The notes: generated from the sequence alone by a model not told the origin. 64,000 bases of DNA from Petrolisthes cinctipes (GCA_033782935.1 JAWQEG010000623.1:1382001-1446000), one strand, 5' to 3'. Positions 34,819 to 63,667 are shown, counted from the first letter of the stretch. Made by a program: numbers and translations.

Positions 34819-34920
34819 TAGCAAATCCAGCTGTGCTGGTTCCACTATACCAATAATAGTGCATTTGTCGCGGCTTCTAGCTGCTTAAATTGTATTTATT
34901 GGTTGTGGAACCAGCACAGC
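34819..34920. repeat. internal complementary region of DIRS A
   Basis: Its first half is the reverse complement of the left end and its second half the reverse complement of the right end. They are joined at ACCAAT-AAT-AGTGC with the 3-bp core AAT at 34855-34857. This is the hallmark of DIRS elements and matches a circular replication intermediate. Confidence 0.85.
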
Positions 34921-35039
34921 TTTGACTGTCCCACCCACTTCCTTTCTCATTGGAGTGACCGAGCGGCCCCGGGCGAGGAGCGGGCTTAATACCTCATCAC
35001 GCCACCACCAGGTGGCTCCACTATCATTACAGCGCCAGA

Positions 35040-35212
35040 TTTGAATTTTAATTTACTTCTGATGATTGTCACGGAATAGACCCTTCTAGCCCAGATTATG
35101 CCTATACGGGGCCTGGGCTGGAGAAGGGGTGTATTCTATAGCAAATCCAGCTGTGCTGGTTCCACAACCAATAAATACAATTTAAGCGGCTAGAAGCCGC
35201 GACAAATGCACT
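35040..35212. repeat. right inverted terminal repeat of DIRS A
   Basis: The part 35040-35157 is the reverse complement of the left repeat; the outermost 56 bp are unique to the right end, matched only in the internal complementary region. Confidence 0.8.
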
Positions 35213-35271
35213 ATTTTTTCGCTATACATATTCCTCCAAACTCTATGAGGAAACAAACTTCCTCAGTGTAT

Positions 35272-35327
<56 letters not shown>

Positions 35328-36458
35328 ACACATAAGTAAACAGATTCTCTTACGGTTCGAAGAGGTATCCATAGACGACACTTCCTACCAGTGTCCCTGA
35401 CTGGCTGACGGACTGAGTTGTGGAGAACAGGGGTCGTCTCTCACACGTCAGGTCCCACTGTTACAACAAGGGTGGGTCATCTCGGGTCACGGGTGGGAAT
35501 GGTGGTGATGGTATGTACAGTGTTGGGTGTTGGTACAGGTATGTTTTGTGTTATTACAGCTGAGTTGGCTGTTGGTCCAGGTATGTTTTGTGTTATTACA
35601 GGTGAGTTGGGTGTTGGTACAGGTGTGTGCAATAATGTTTTCTGGCCGATTCCACAGTGGTTTGTTTTGATTTGCAAAAACCATAACGAAAGAAACTGTA
35701 CTGTGTAAGTACCTCATAAGTGAATTATTTGATGAATTTGGTGACTTTACTATGAGACAATCGTAATAATGGAACTACCTGATATATTTTGTGGATATGG
35801 ATACTGAATTTGTTAGGTATAATTAAGACTGACAAGTGTCGTTGGGGAGGATCATAACAAACCAAAGCCACTGTGGAATAGGCCTTTAGAGGCATTGTCT
35901 TTACAGGTACAACATAAAACAAAACTATTTCATTAAAATATAAAAAATTGCTAAGTACAGCGAACATTATATACCATTAATTTTTTTCCTTAAGACACAC
36001 CATTAACGAGATTCTTTTAAGGGTAAATTGGTGGACTACTGATTCCTCCAAACTATGCTATAACACAACAGATATCTCACTGAAGTAATAGTAAGGTCGT
36101 GTGTTTCCTGGCATAGTTTGGAGGAATTACAGACATTCTAATTCACCAACAACATGAGAATCTCCCCTTAAAGGCCAAACAGAGAATGAGCGACAGCGAA
36201 CGACCTACTTCAGTGACCAAACTTTTCTCGTGTTGTGATGTGTTGTAGATTCTGGTGTAACAGGGAAGGAGTAAGTTGTCATCTTCTGTGTTACTGACAG
36301 CTGACACAATATTCATGGTCTCATTAAAGCCGAGTACAGCTGCATGAGAAATTACACACATACATAATATATGATTACTTAGATACATATATATATGTAT
36401 AAATACATACTACTGCGCGATCTTGTGTTTTTCAGGGTTTATATATTTGAATGATGGA

Positions 36459-36586
36459 GCCGCCGATGGTGTAATGGTTTGCATTCTCGCTTAGCAAGCG
36501 ATTCCTGAGTCGGTGGAATTGTTGGACAATTTTTCCAGCCCCTAATATCCCTGTTCATGTAGCAGTATGTAGAAACCTGTAGGTAA
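36459..36586 (+). mobile_element. tRNA-derived SINE in intron 2 of gene 2
   Basis: Same insertion and nearly the same sequence as 15018-15145; B-box region GATTCCTGAGTCGG here. Confidence 0.6.
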
Positions 36587-36945
36587 ATTGACTGACCCAT
36601 AACTGTTTGACATACGAATTGACTGTCCCTATAATTAACTGACCCACGAACTGACTGACCTACGAATTAACTGACCCACGAACTGACTGACCTACGAATT
36701 GACTGACCTGACAGAGACGGAGAGGGAAATAATTTGTTGCTGGGTCCAGTTGGCCTCCATTAACTCCGGCACGTGACACCAATACTCCGGAGTGGTGCCC
36801 AGGAACTGATATGAGACGTACCACATGGGCACAGCGAAGGTGGCTGTAGGAATAATAAAGAACTCGGATCATATTATGTGGGTGAGTTGTGCTACGCATT
36901 ATCATTGTTGCTATTTATTATTGTTAATATTTTTGTTGTATTAAT

Positions 36946-36990
<45 letters not shown>
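36946..36990 (+). repeat. (ATT)n microsatellite abutting exon 1 of gene 2
   Basis: About 15 ATT units, expanded relative to gene 1, ending two bases from the mutated exon 1 donor. Confidence 0.9.
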
Positions 36991-36993
<3 letters not shown>

Positions 36994-37135
36994 TATAAAA
37001 GGCACATGTGATGAAGATTGTATAGTTCCATCGACCTCGAGTACCCACAGCCTCCATCAAGTCCTCGAAGGTTGTCATGGGGCGTGTGTTGTCACTGCCA
37101 CCTTTATCTTGTGAGTCCCCACTGTCCCCTTCCCC

Positions 37136-37285
37136 TACCAGGCCCCTTAATGAGTCCCCTTCCCCTCCCAGGCCCCTTAATGAGTCCCCTGACCCTCCCA
37201 GGCCCCTTATTGAGTCCCCTGACCCTCCCAGGCCCCTTAATGAGTCCCCTGACCCTCCCAGGCCCCCTAATGAATCCCCGTTGAC
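37136..37285 (-). repeat. 30-bp coding minisatellite in exon 1 of gene 2, 5 units
   Basis: Five decapeptide units, the same number as gene 1 and two more than gene 3. Confidence 0.78.
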
Positions 37286-37525
37286 CCCTTTCTCTCCCTT
37301 TTCTAGGTAGTTGTATCTTTCGTTATCTTTCACTCCTTTTGTCTGATAGTCGTCTATTTCGATATCTTTCTTCCCTTGGCCAATGTAGAAGTCTCTGTTG
37401 TTATCTTTATCTCCCTTTTTCTGGTCATTCTCCTTCTCTCCTTGTCCTTGTCGGTGTTGGTGTGTGTCCTCGCCACACACCACACGTCTGTTGGTCTCAT
37501 TCGCTGCTCTGGGCACACCAACCAT

Positions 37526-39480
37526 GTCTTCAGTGAAGTACAGTTGTCCACTGGCTTTATGGAAAAAAAAAATTATTATCCCGGAAGTACTGCAATGAAT
37601 GGTCTACCAAGTGACTCGCTGACTGTAAAATAACAAACCTAATAATAACGTTGTATTTCAGTTACGTAGTCTTACATTTTCTATATGTTGCAAACCCTCG
37701 AAAACAACAGCGTGTGTTATTCGTGTGGCCAATAATACCTGCCCTATAATCATATGGGACACTTAAGAGTATAGTATATTTTCGGTACATTGGAGCACCT
37801 TGACTCCTTCAAACTATGCCTTCAATTCACCAACAAGAAAATCTCCCTTTAATGCAGTACGTATATTTTACAAGTGTACTGTATATTTCTATCACATGTT
37901 TTCATTGCGATTAAGGGAGTCATATACTTTCGGTACATCGCTCCGGAGCGCCTTGATTCCTCCAAACTATGCAACGAAACAGATCCCGTGTTAGTGCCAT
38001 TAATGGCGTCTGTTTTCTGGCATAGTTAAGAGGAATCGGGACAGTCCTAGTCTTCAGCAAGAGAATCTCCCCTTATGGTACATGTTACTAATAGGGAATA
38101 GGTTTCGGGGTATAGTTTGGAGGAATCAGTGTACGAAAAAGACAATCTTTCCTTAAGGACCCTGTGAACGTTTACAAGAATTGGGAACTTCTGATTCCTC
38201 CTGACTATGCTACAAAACAAGCTTCTTCCATATAGTTGGTGTTTCGCGGCAATATTTGAAGGATTCATATATCTCCAATTTTCTGACTATATCACATGGT
38301 CCCTTAACATAGTACTTGGATATGTAAACATGCATTATGTTGTTGGATGACTTACAAAAAGGGAAGGGGATTTAGTATACTTTTGGTACATTGGAGCACC
38401 CTGATTGCTCCACTGCAATTCCCCCTTATGTTACTCAGTTGAAAATTACTAAAAATATATTTTTATGTTGCTGATTTGCCACTGTAGCAAATGGAGGTGT
38501 TCCCTTTACAAACGACCAAATTACATTTCCCTTATGCAATCTTGAAGGGGATTTTACAATGTTGGTAAATCTGGAGTAACTGATTCCTTAATAGTATTCC
38601 AAGCAACAGGCCAAGTTACCTGCAGGTGTCCCAAAAAACAGTCCCTATAGAAAAGACAGTATGGGGGTCGGACGAAGATACTGTAGTGAGGTGAGGTTGA
38701 GAACGAGAGAGGACTGTTGTGGTGTAGTAGGGTCTGGTCTGGAGGTGATGACTGACTGACTGAGGAGAGAGAGAGTGCCACTACTTGACGACCCAAGCTG
38801 GTTTAGGATGTGGTAAGATCAGATTTATTGGTGGAAAAATTACACACACACACACACACCAGAGTTGCTTGTGGAGAGGTTACACACAGACACACGAGCG
38901 TTCAAACTAATTTCCTATATCCATAATATCATATATATCAGTTGCATTGCACCTCATTGGCAAATCAGATCAGATTATATGATATGGAGGGTTGATGTCT
39001 TCCAACAGCACCCCAGTATATATATGTAGGCTAGTAGCGTCCCTTGTATTTTTTTTTTTTTTTTTTATATATTCTATCTGTGATTACCTCCGTCATCATA
39101 TTTCTCTTTTCCTCCATATTTTACTTAACTTATTCTCTTCCTTAATATTTTCTCCTTCAAAAATAATCTTCAGAACAATAACATCATATGAACAAGTGAA
39201 AAAATAATAGTCAGCAATTTGTTTGAGTTATCCATATGTACACTCGGATACCATAGTGACAGTCTCTAGTGTGATCCATTATCTGGCAACACATGAAAGT
39301 GGGGATTATTCTATGATAAGATATTGTATTATGCCTCAAGTCTGATGTCGGTTGATTTTAACCCATCAACTGCAATAACTGCATTGGACAGGGAAAAATA
39401 TTCATGCCTTATTAAGTAAATATCGACTGATTATAGTAAAATGACTGACTGACAACTTCATTCATTCATTAATCTTATTA
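37526..39480. repeat. spacer 2/3, proximal part: hairpins, (CA)n, poly-T
   Basis: No gene. Same layout as the other spacers, with hairpins at 37910-38075 and 38153-38309. The foldback empty site is at about 39021 and a poly-T run at 39051-39066. Confidence 0.6.
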
Positions 39481-39485
39481 CCCTA

Positions 39486-39560
39486 CAGGTGTAAACAAAT
39501 GAGGCAACTCATCTCTCTGGCCAGGTGTAAACAAATGAGGTAACCCATCTCTCTCGCCAC
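39486..39560 (+). repeat. 36-bp minisatellite, two units
   Basis: Two units, as in the spacer between genes 1 and 2. Hairpins follow at 39650-39775 and 39800-39960. Confidence 0.7.
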
Positions 39561-40315
39561 GTGTACCTACAGCCTGGCCTCTGCTCCTCAACACAGTTGT
39601 CCCAGGTTCATCTCTCTCTCTCTCACGTACATATTCTTCCTCATCTTTTTGGTAAATTGGAGTGTTTCTGATTCCTCCAAACTATGCCACAAAACAGATC
39701 CCTTATTAGTAACATTTAAGTAATCTGTTTCTTGGCATAGTTTGGAGGAATCAGTAGCACTCCAATTTCCCATAACGAGTTCCTTCTCTTAGTGGGGTAA
39801 TATACAATGTTGGTAAATCCGGAGCAACTGATTCCTCCAAACTCTTCCAAGCAACAACAATGGGGCCCTATCTTTATTATTAATAGCGGTCTTTTTGTTT
39901 CCTGGTATACATTGGAGGAATCAAGGCGCTCCAATGTATTACCAAAAGTATACTACTCCTGTAAATCTCTTGTTGGTAAATTTGTAGGACACCGATTCCT
40001 CCAAACTATGCCAGAAAACAGACGCCTTCAATGGTACTAAAAGAGGATTAGTTTCGTGGTATATGCTGAGAAAAACCCACTTGTTATAGACAGAAAGTAA
40101 TTATTATGGACGTTTCGGAGGCAACTACCCCCCTTTTCAGCAGTACAGAGTTGAATGAAACATGAAAGGAAAATAAGTAGCTGACAGGGGGAGGTAGGAA
40201 CAAGGTGTGTTCAAATGACAGACAGACCACACTTCACCTCACCTCACCCGACCTGGCCTCTCCTCAGGGACCCGACCCGACATCTGGGAGGGATTTGACC
40301 ACCAGTGCTCTCATT

Positions 40316-40390
40316 AATGGATCTAGTTTGAACATACCTTCATTCAAGTTAAAGTTTTTATAATGAAGGTATGTTCAAACTAGATCCATT
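40316..40390. repeat. 75-bp palindrome
   Basis: Identical arms to 4505-4579. Confidence 0.85.
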
Positions 40391-41038
40391 CATTACCACT
40401 CTATTCCGTGGTATAGTTTGGGGGAATTACAAGCCTTCCAATTCCAACAAAAGAACTTTCCTTTAATTAAACTAATGGGAGGAAATCTGCACTACATACT
40501 TAGTTTTTGACATGTTCTGTATCATTCGTATAACTTCTTCCTTCGTGAGGCTTTGTACTGTTTCCTCCTTCTAAATAATAATAAACTGAAAATATGAATC
40601 AGTTTATATCAAATGGCTTCTGGAGAAGAAATTAAATAAAATGAAGAGGAAATAATTCGTCTGTGGCGAGATTATCACTACAGTTTTCAGTTGTTTGTCA
40701 TTTATTCAGCTGCTAATTGTGTATCGTATGTTAATGGCTTTTCAACTGGGGAAGTACAGAGATTCTATATATTTAATTTAAATTATTATATCTCTGTTCT
40801 TTAAATTGATCTAAAAACAAATTCTAAATATCATATAATTATATTATCGAGGAAAAAGAGACAGTTTCAAATTATAGCTGTACAATATCACATTTCCGCA
40901 ATTAGAGAAAAAGCATTTGCCAAATGTAGTCAATAATTAACCAAGTTATTCACCCACAATATTTTTATTATCACTTCACAATTCGTGCCGAGTAAGATAA
41001 ATGCGATACACCAAGACTGATTCTGAGATTGAACATAC

Positions 41039-42760
41039 TGTATGTTACTTGGTAGCGACGATGGCGGCATAACAGCAAGTGAGAGTACGGAGGGCAAGGG
41101 TTTATCGGGAAAGAAAATACATTTTAAATATGAATGGAGACTCGGAACAAGTGAAGAGATTTAGATTGGGTCGAGGTGGCATAATAGTTGTGACTGACTG
41201 TAAAAAATGTTATTCAGCCACCAACTAGTAGAAGTAAAGCCATATCTGCTGAAGCCTTTAACTGAAAGTGCTCACGTGTCTTCATTGTTTGGTAACAGGA
41301 AAAATGCAGTTGTGTAATGATGATGATTTGGGGGTGTCTCAACAAACAGCTGGTCGTGTGATAAGTCAGACACTTGATGCCTTTGGCAACACCAGCCTTT
41401 CTTGCAAGGTATTTAACGTTCCCAAGATTGTAAGTCAAAATTCAGCAAAATCAGGCAGATTCTATAGAAATTGCCAATTTCCTGGAGTAGAGGGGGCTAT
41501 AGATGACACCCATATAGGGATTGTTGCCCCCAAACAGTATGAAGCAGAATATGTGAACCAAAAAAATTATTATTCTCTTACCTGTTAACGTTGTGATTTA
41601 AGAACATAAAGCCTAACCTGATAAACTTAATTAGGCCTAAGTTATGATGGGAATAATCTTTTTGTTAGGTTTGTTTTGGGTTATGAAACTTTCCTCACAT
41701 TAGTATTGTCAAAAAAAAAAAAAAAAAAAGCACAACTATATTATAATTAAAGTATACATCAAATAAAAGAAAGAAAAAAACTCCCAGACTGCACATTAAA
41801 CCCACTTTATTTTTTCTTCCCATATTGTCATCAAAAAAATTTAATTGCAATATCATAGCCTATCTTTTTTTCTTATTTTTACCTCAACATTGTGGGATGC
41901 ACAATTCATTTGCTACTACTTCATATGCATCAAGTACATACAGCTACTGACTTCATATTTGTGTCCATCCACAGGCACGAACAGTGAGCTTCTTTAGTGC
42001 CCAACAAGATGGAACGGAAGGACAGAACAACTTTTGTACCTTCCAAGGCCTTTCTTTAACTCCTCAATCACCCTTTCTCCATTAACTGCCTTTATCATTT
42101 CTTCATCACAGTTGTATGCTAGTAAATAAACTCAAATAATTTTATTGGAATTGTTTATTGCACATGGCAAAAGAGATAAGAATAGAGTTAGTTTTCTTCC
42201 TTCCTTCCTTCACTACTGCTCTATCATTCATCCTACACACACACACTCCCTCCTCCCTCCACTCTGCTTCTTCCAACTCCTTCTCTGTGTTGGAACATGC
42301 AAAATAAATAATTATGGTAAGGAAAGAGCATCTATTCAAGGATATAATAAAAAATAAAAATTAAATGCATTTATAACCTATATGATTTTCCTGTCTTTTA
42401 TAGTATAATATAACTTGGTTATTAAAAAGTTGCTTATTATTAAAGATTAGCACAGTACAATAATAGTACCATATAATTGATGTTGCACAGCGTACAAGAA
42501 TTTTGAGGAAAGTACCATAATTTCGGCATTAGTGTACGATAATTTGGGCAGGTTTGGCAGTGCAACCCTCCACTACCCAACCCTACGGTCGTCTAAAGGG
42601 TGCTCTCGACCAATGTTCTCGACCACCCTTAGCCGTAAGATAAGAGATGGCCACCACAATTGCTGCTAAGGTGTTTCGTACATACTACCTTCGTGAGTTA
42701 AGGTCAGTAATGGCGACTAAGGTAACTTAATGGCCGCTAAGGTTTTTCATGTATCCGCCC
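41039..42760 (+). pseudogene. PIF/Harbinger transposase remnant, copy 3
   Basis: DDE fragment at 41268-41588 (106 residues) with GAIDDTHIGI, an Arg-to-Gly change relative to copies 1 and 2. Same internal stops, same Harbinger-like right terminus near 42760. Confidence 0.68.
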
Positions 42761-43528
42761 CCTGGTACTGTACATAAGTCTCCCTTATTATCTCTGTGAA
42801 GTTATAATCATACATACCAACTCAATTGATCCTTTAACTCAATCATGTAGAAATAAACAACAATCTGTCACAATTTACATCTTACATTATAATTATATGG
42901 AGTGAAGAAATGAATTGATGATTGGACGAGTGAACGAATTAATGGTTTAATCAACGAAATTCGCTCATATCCTCTAGTATACATTATTTGTATTTACACT
43001 ATCACGCTTTTTGTTAAGTTCTTTATTTACCTTTAGTACAAGCCCCAACACTCTGGGGAACGTTGCCGCTAAAGGCCATAAAGTTATTTGATACATGGTG
43101 GGAAATTAATTTGAATAAATATATGTAAACAATTGCGGTAATATCATGAAAGAGATATCAGGATTTCTAGTAATCTACATTAGTTTAGCTTATAAAAGAT
43201 AAAACTTGTTTCCTGTAGAAATGAAACATCACTCTGAAGAAAACGCAACCAAAGTGGGAATTCCAGGACAAACAAAATCAGACAATATACGTATATGAAG
43301 GTATACTTTTATTAAAGGGACCCTGTGATGTTGTCGGATAATTGGAGGTAAAAGAGTTTTTCAAATATTGCCACGAAACACTAGCTTGTTTCGTGGTATA
43401 GACAGGATGAATCAGAAATCTTCAATTATCATACACGATTACAGGGTCCTTAATTGCTTTGCTACAGAAAGACTTGGTGATCAATGTTGTTGTATCTGTG
43501 TCGTATTTCGTGTTGGCTGCCTGGATAC

Positions 43529-59426
<15,898 letters not shown>

Positions 59427-60502
59427 GTCTTCAGTGAGGTGCCATAGGATTCTTACACAGACTATATGGAAAGAAAGGTCATCATTTTAAAAGTACTGCA
59501 GTGAATGTTTTAACAAGTGACTCGGTGATTAACAAAATAACAAATCTAATAATAAAATATCAAACCTTAAAATAAAGTAGTATTGCAAGTACGAATTGTT
59601 ATATTGTCTATATGTTGTAAACCTTCGAAAACAACCGCGTGTGTACGAATTCTTTAATTATACCTTATACTTAAGAGTATAGTATACTTTCGGTACATTG
59701 GAACGTCTTGAATCTTCCAAACTATACTACGAAACAGATCCCCTGTTAATACCATTAAGGGAGTTTGTTTTCTTGCATAGTTAGGACGAATCAGGACCTT
59801 CCAATTAACCCATAAGAGAATCTCCCTTTTTGGTATATTGGAGTGTCGTGATTCCTCCAGAATATGCCAGGAAACATGCCCTGACCAGAAATAGTGGTTG
59901 TCTGTTGTTTGGAATAGTTGGAGGAATCAGTAGCTCTAGATTTACCAACACTGTACTTCCCCCTTATTTTGCTCAGTTGAAAATGACTAATAAAGATTTT
60001 AATGTTACTGATTTGCAACTGTAGTGAATGGAAGTGCTACTTATTCCGAAGTGTGTGTACGGTATGTGTGACAGTTAACGAATGCTTTAGAATGTAGTGA
60101 AGTGAAGAACGGCAACATAGAGGGATAATTTTGCAAGCAATAGAGGTGACAATTCTGAGAAAAAAAAAAAAAATCTTAAATATAATTTCTTTACTTCAAG
60201 TTACTTGCAGGTGTCCCAAAATGTTGAAAAATACAGTCCCTATAGTAAGGACCGTATGGGAGTCAGGCGAAGATAGTATAGTGAGGTGAGGTTGAGAACG
60301 AGAGAGGACTGTTGTGGTGTAGTAGGGTCTGGTCTGGAGGTGATGACTGACTGAGGAGAGAGAGAGTGACGATCCAAGCAGGTTTAAGATGTAATACGAT
60401 CAGAGTTGTGGGTGGAGAAGTTACACACACACACATACACACACCAGAGTTGCCTGTGGAGAAGTTACACACACATACACCAGACCAGAGTTGTCTGTGG
60501 TG

Positions 60503-60538
<36 letters not shown>

Positions 60539-60976
60539 AGACTGGAGTTCTTTGTGGAGAAGTTACACACAGACATACGAGCGTTCAAACTAATTTTCTA
60601 TGTCCAGAATATCATATTTATTAACTGCATGACATCTTTTTGGCAAATCAGATCAGATGATATGATATGGAGGGTTGATGTTTTCCAACAGCACCCTAGT
60701 TTATTTATGTAGGCTAGTAGCTTCCCTTGCATGTTGTGTTTTTATCTTCTATCTGTGTTTACCTCCTTCATCATTTTTCTCTCTTTTCATCCATATATTA
60801 CTTAATTTTTTATCTTCCTCCATATCTTATCTAACTTTTTCTCTTCCTCAATATTTTCTACTTGAAAAATAATCTTCCGACGATATTTTCTCCTTCAAAA
60901 ATAATCTTCAGAACAATAACATCATATGAAAACGTGAAAAAATAATAGTCAGCCATTTGTTTGAGTTATCTATATG
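59427..60976. repeat. diverged spacer copy beyond gene 3
   Basis: No gene. Collinear with the other spacers but clearly more diverged: hairpins at 59680-59830 and 59825-59960, then CAGTCCCTATAG and the GAGAGGACTGTTGTGGTGTA block. An expanded set of (CA)n-containing units (60420-60560) follows, then AATAATCTTCAGAACAATAA near 60900. Likely the original right flank of the array. Confidence 0.6.
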
Positions 60977-61194
60977 TACACTGGGATACCATAGTGACAG
61001 TCTCTAGCCCACCTGAGTCGAAGCCCGAGATCTGAAGCAGGCGGTTTCTGGACGACAGCCCACCCAAACCATCACGAGGCAAAACACATCTCTAACCACT
61101 GGAGGCTTTGGGTGGGCTGTCGTCCAGAAGCCGCCTGATCTAGGTCTCGGGCTTCCACTCAGGTGGACTAAACACTATGGTATCCGAGTGTACA
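60977..61194. repeat. 218-bp foldback element at the array edge
   Basis: Outer arms TGTACACTGGGATACCATAG and CTATGGTATCCGAGTGTACA, and inner arms CCACCTGAGTCGAAGCCCGA and TCTCGGGCTTCCACTCAGGT, pair across a short loop near 61075. The outer arm occurs singly in the other spacers. Confidence 0.65.
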
Positions 61195-61215
61195 TTAAAA
61201 CACATGTCTACGACC

Positions 61216-61433
61216 GTACACTCGCCAACAGTGCCGTGTGGTACAGGGGCTCAAAAATATTCATCGATGTAGCACCACTGTGATGATCTAACTTGAAACA
61301 ATCTACGTGTGTGAGATGGATTATCCTCCATACACTAGTACCTGAAGTGAACTTTGTTGCTTAAGAAAATGAGTCACTTAAATCTTTTAAACATGTGTGC
61401 CCCTGTACCACGTGGCATTGCTGGTGACTGTAC
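61216..61433. repeat. foldback element, 35-bp arms
   Basis: The left arm GTACACTCGCCAACAGTGCC then GTGTGGTACAGGGGC pairs with the right arm GCCCCTGTACCACGTGGCAT then TGCTGGTGACTGTAC with a few mismatches. Confidence 0.65.
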
Positions 61434-62170
61434 TACTTATTCACTGGTTACACTTGGTTTCCCCACAGATGTAGGAGTGACAACAGTATCTCTATTAGAG
61501 CGTGTCTCATGCAACAAATTGGCAAGCTAGTGCCACGCTACAACTAATTAGCTGCATCTCGTATCGTACAGTGAGGCTGCAGCTCACAATATTTCTTCAT
61601 GGATGCTGAGGCTATTTTAATATTAATGTTCTTACTTGATTTATTATAGAATATTCAATACACTTCTTAAGAAACCTCGCAGTACTTGCAGTACTTGTTC
61701 CAGATATACCAACATTGAACTACCACCTTAATTTAGGACCCTGTGATATTTTATTGTGTATGAGACCTGGTGGCTTGTGATGTATCCTTGGTGTCACAAG
61801 CTACAGCGTTGGCGTACCTGTGAAAAATACCTGCCTGTCTCTCACTACTCAGATTGGTCTGGCGTCAGATACCGCCCACTGTCTGCTTGGGAATAAAGGA
61901 ATTACTCAAAGGTTTAAAGTAAAGGCTTGTACTTGTCTCTATTGGCTGAAGTATATCAGGAGTAGAATAGTATACAGAGTATGTAAGACACCAAATCTGT
62001 GTCGGATAAAAAAAAAATATATGTACTATCGGCCACAGGAGTTCGTACCCACTTGAGGTTTCCTTCTCCCAGATTTTACCTGGTAGCACTGATACTACAC
62101 TGCCAGATGTATTATAGCCTATACTCCCCGCTTGCATATTCGTGAACTTTATACGGGTATGTGCCAGCGC
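61434..62170. other. unique flank, nothing recognised
   Basis: No convincing ORF, RNA gene or repeat seen apart from GGACCCTGTGAT at 61737, the end motif of one hairpin subfamily. Confidence 0.5.
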
Positions 62171-62175
62171 TTGAT

Positions 62176-62216
62176 TTGGTTAGGTTAGGTTAGGTCCAGT
62201 TTAGGTTAGGTTAAGT
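62176..62216 (+). repeat. short TTAGG-like patch
   Basis: Several GGTTA/TTAGG units in two clusters (about 62179-62195 and 62202-62214). TTAGG is the ancestral arthropod telomere unit; short interstitial patches are common. Confidence 0.6.
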
Positions 62217-62784
62217 GTAGGTGTAGAAGGTAAAATGAGCTGGGGAAGAGAATGAAACTATTTCGAAGATTATCCCATGGTTGGTTTTATCATTATAACC
62301 CAAGCGTTATTCTCCTTCCAACCACAGCCATTTTGGCCTAGCAGTAAGTGGTGTTGGCACGTAGCCAGCCAAACTTCACGAAAATGCTCCCCACTTCGCT
62401 TCTGTTCATACACAACTTCAACCTGTGTTCTCTCTTGTGGGATGTTTCTGTTGTTTCTCTGTGTATGTAATTAAATAAATTATTTATATTGTAGATAGAC
62501 AGCCTAGATACACATACTGTACCTGCCACTACACTCCACCACCAACTCATCCACTTGAAATTGTTCATGATCCCTCTCTAAAGCATGGATTGCAATTATT
62601 TTGGATTTGATGTTATTCACAAGCATACATTTATTGACAGAGAACTGATTAAATTAAGGAGTGTGAGTTTAAGCTCCATTCCGTTACGCTATGTCAAGAG
62701 AAAAACAGTATCATCCATGAGAACGAAGAGATGAATTCACTGTAAACAACCATCTGATTAGCAATTGGACTTTATCAAGTTAAC
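62217..62784. other. unique flank, nothing recognised
   Basis: AT-rich sequence with no supportable gene. Confidence 0.5.
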
Positions 62785-63370
<586 letters not shown>

Positions 63371-63499
63371 CCATCACCACCATCATTAGTTCTCCATCAC
63401 CACCACCACCATCATTACTTCTCCATCACCATCACCACCATACCCTGACATCTCATCTCCTCCACCACCCTTGATTGTGCAGTAAATTAGGCAATCTGT

Positions 63500-63667
63500 C
63501 ACCCCAAACGTCAGAGTTTCACTCTCCCTACATTCCTTGCTTCTTCCTTCCATCTCTCCCTCCATTCCTCTCTCCTTCCATTTCTCTCTCTTCCTATATC
63601 ATTGCTTCCCTCTCTCCCTCCATTATTTGCTCATTTCTATCTTTCCTTCCTTCCTTCCTGTATCTTT
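63500..63667 (+). repeat. pyrimidine-rich low-complexity tract
   Basis: TCCCTCCATTCCTCTC-type degenerate repeat with no coding signal. Confidence 0.6.

Larger units (their letters stand above)
28533..35212 (+). mobile_element. DIRS1-like retrotransposon, element A (6.68 kb)
   Basis: Tyrosine-recombinase retrotransposon inserted antisense in intron 4 of gene 2. Order: left inverted repeat, Gag-like ORF, RT/RNase H, tyrosine recombinase, internal complementary region, right inverted repeat. The only flanking duplication is ATT (28530-28532, 35213-35215), present once in gene 1, which fits recombinase-mediated integration rather than integrase-type target duplication. There are no LTRs, integrase or protease. 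Damage: a stop in the recombinase (33972-33974) and a 585-bp loss of leader between 28663 and 28664 relative to element B. DIRS1-like elements are known from decapods. Confidence 0.93.
22012..37525 (-). pseudogene. SLC22-type transporter, gene 2 (two coding lesions plus DIRS in intron 4)
   Basis: Same 11-exon layout: 37525-36997, 36843-36708, 3' part of exon 3 (about 36347-36209), 35457-35354, 27443-27289, 27185-27017, 26565-26418, 26137-25944, 25685-25513, 24248-24064, 22260-22012. It keeps PESPRWL, both LGRKK motifs and LLPETK. Lesions: the exon 1 donor is AT instead of GT (36996-36995). A deletion at the start of exon 3 removes the normal acceptor and about 62 coding bases; a new AG next to the deletion would join out of frame and run into a stop. 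The exon 10 donor has lost four bases (GTAAGT to GTGTGT, 24063-24058). Intron 4 carries a 6.7-kb antisense DIRS element. Probably no functional product, though transcription is possible. Confidence 0.82.

Noticed and set aside
35418..35717. Open frames with GTG/GTA repeats on both strands near exon 4
   Set aside because: They derive from a GGTACAGGTATGTTTTGTG-type tandem repeat in intron 3; only the 104-bp exon 4 is supported.
62176..62216. Telomere or telomere fusion
   Set aside because: Only a few TTAGG-like units; too short and degenerate.
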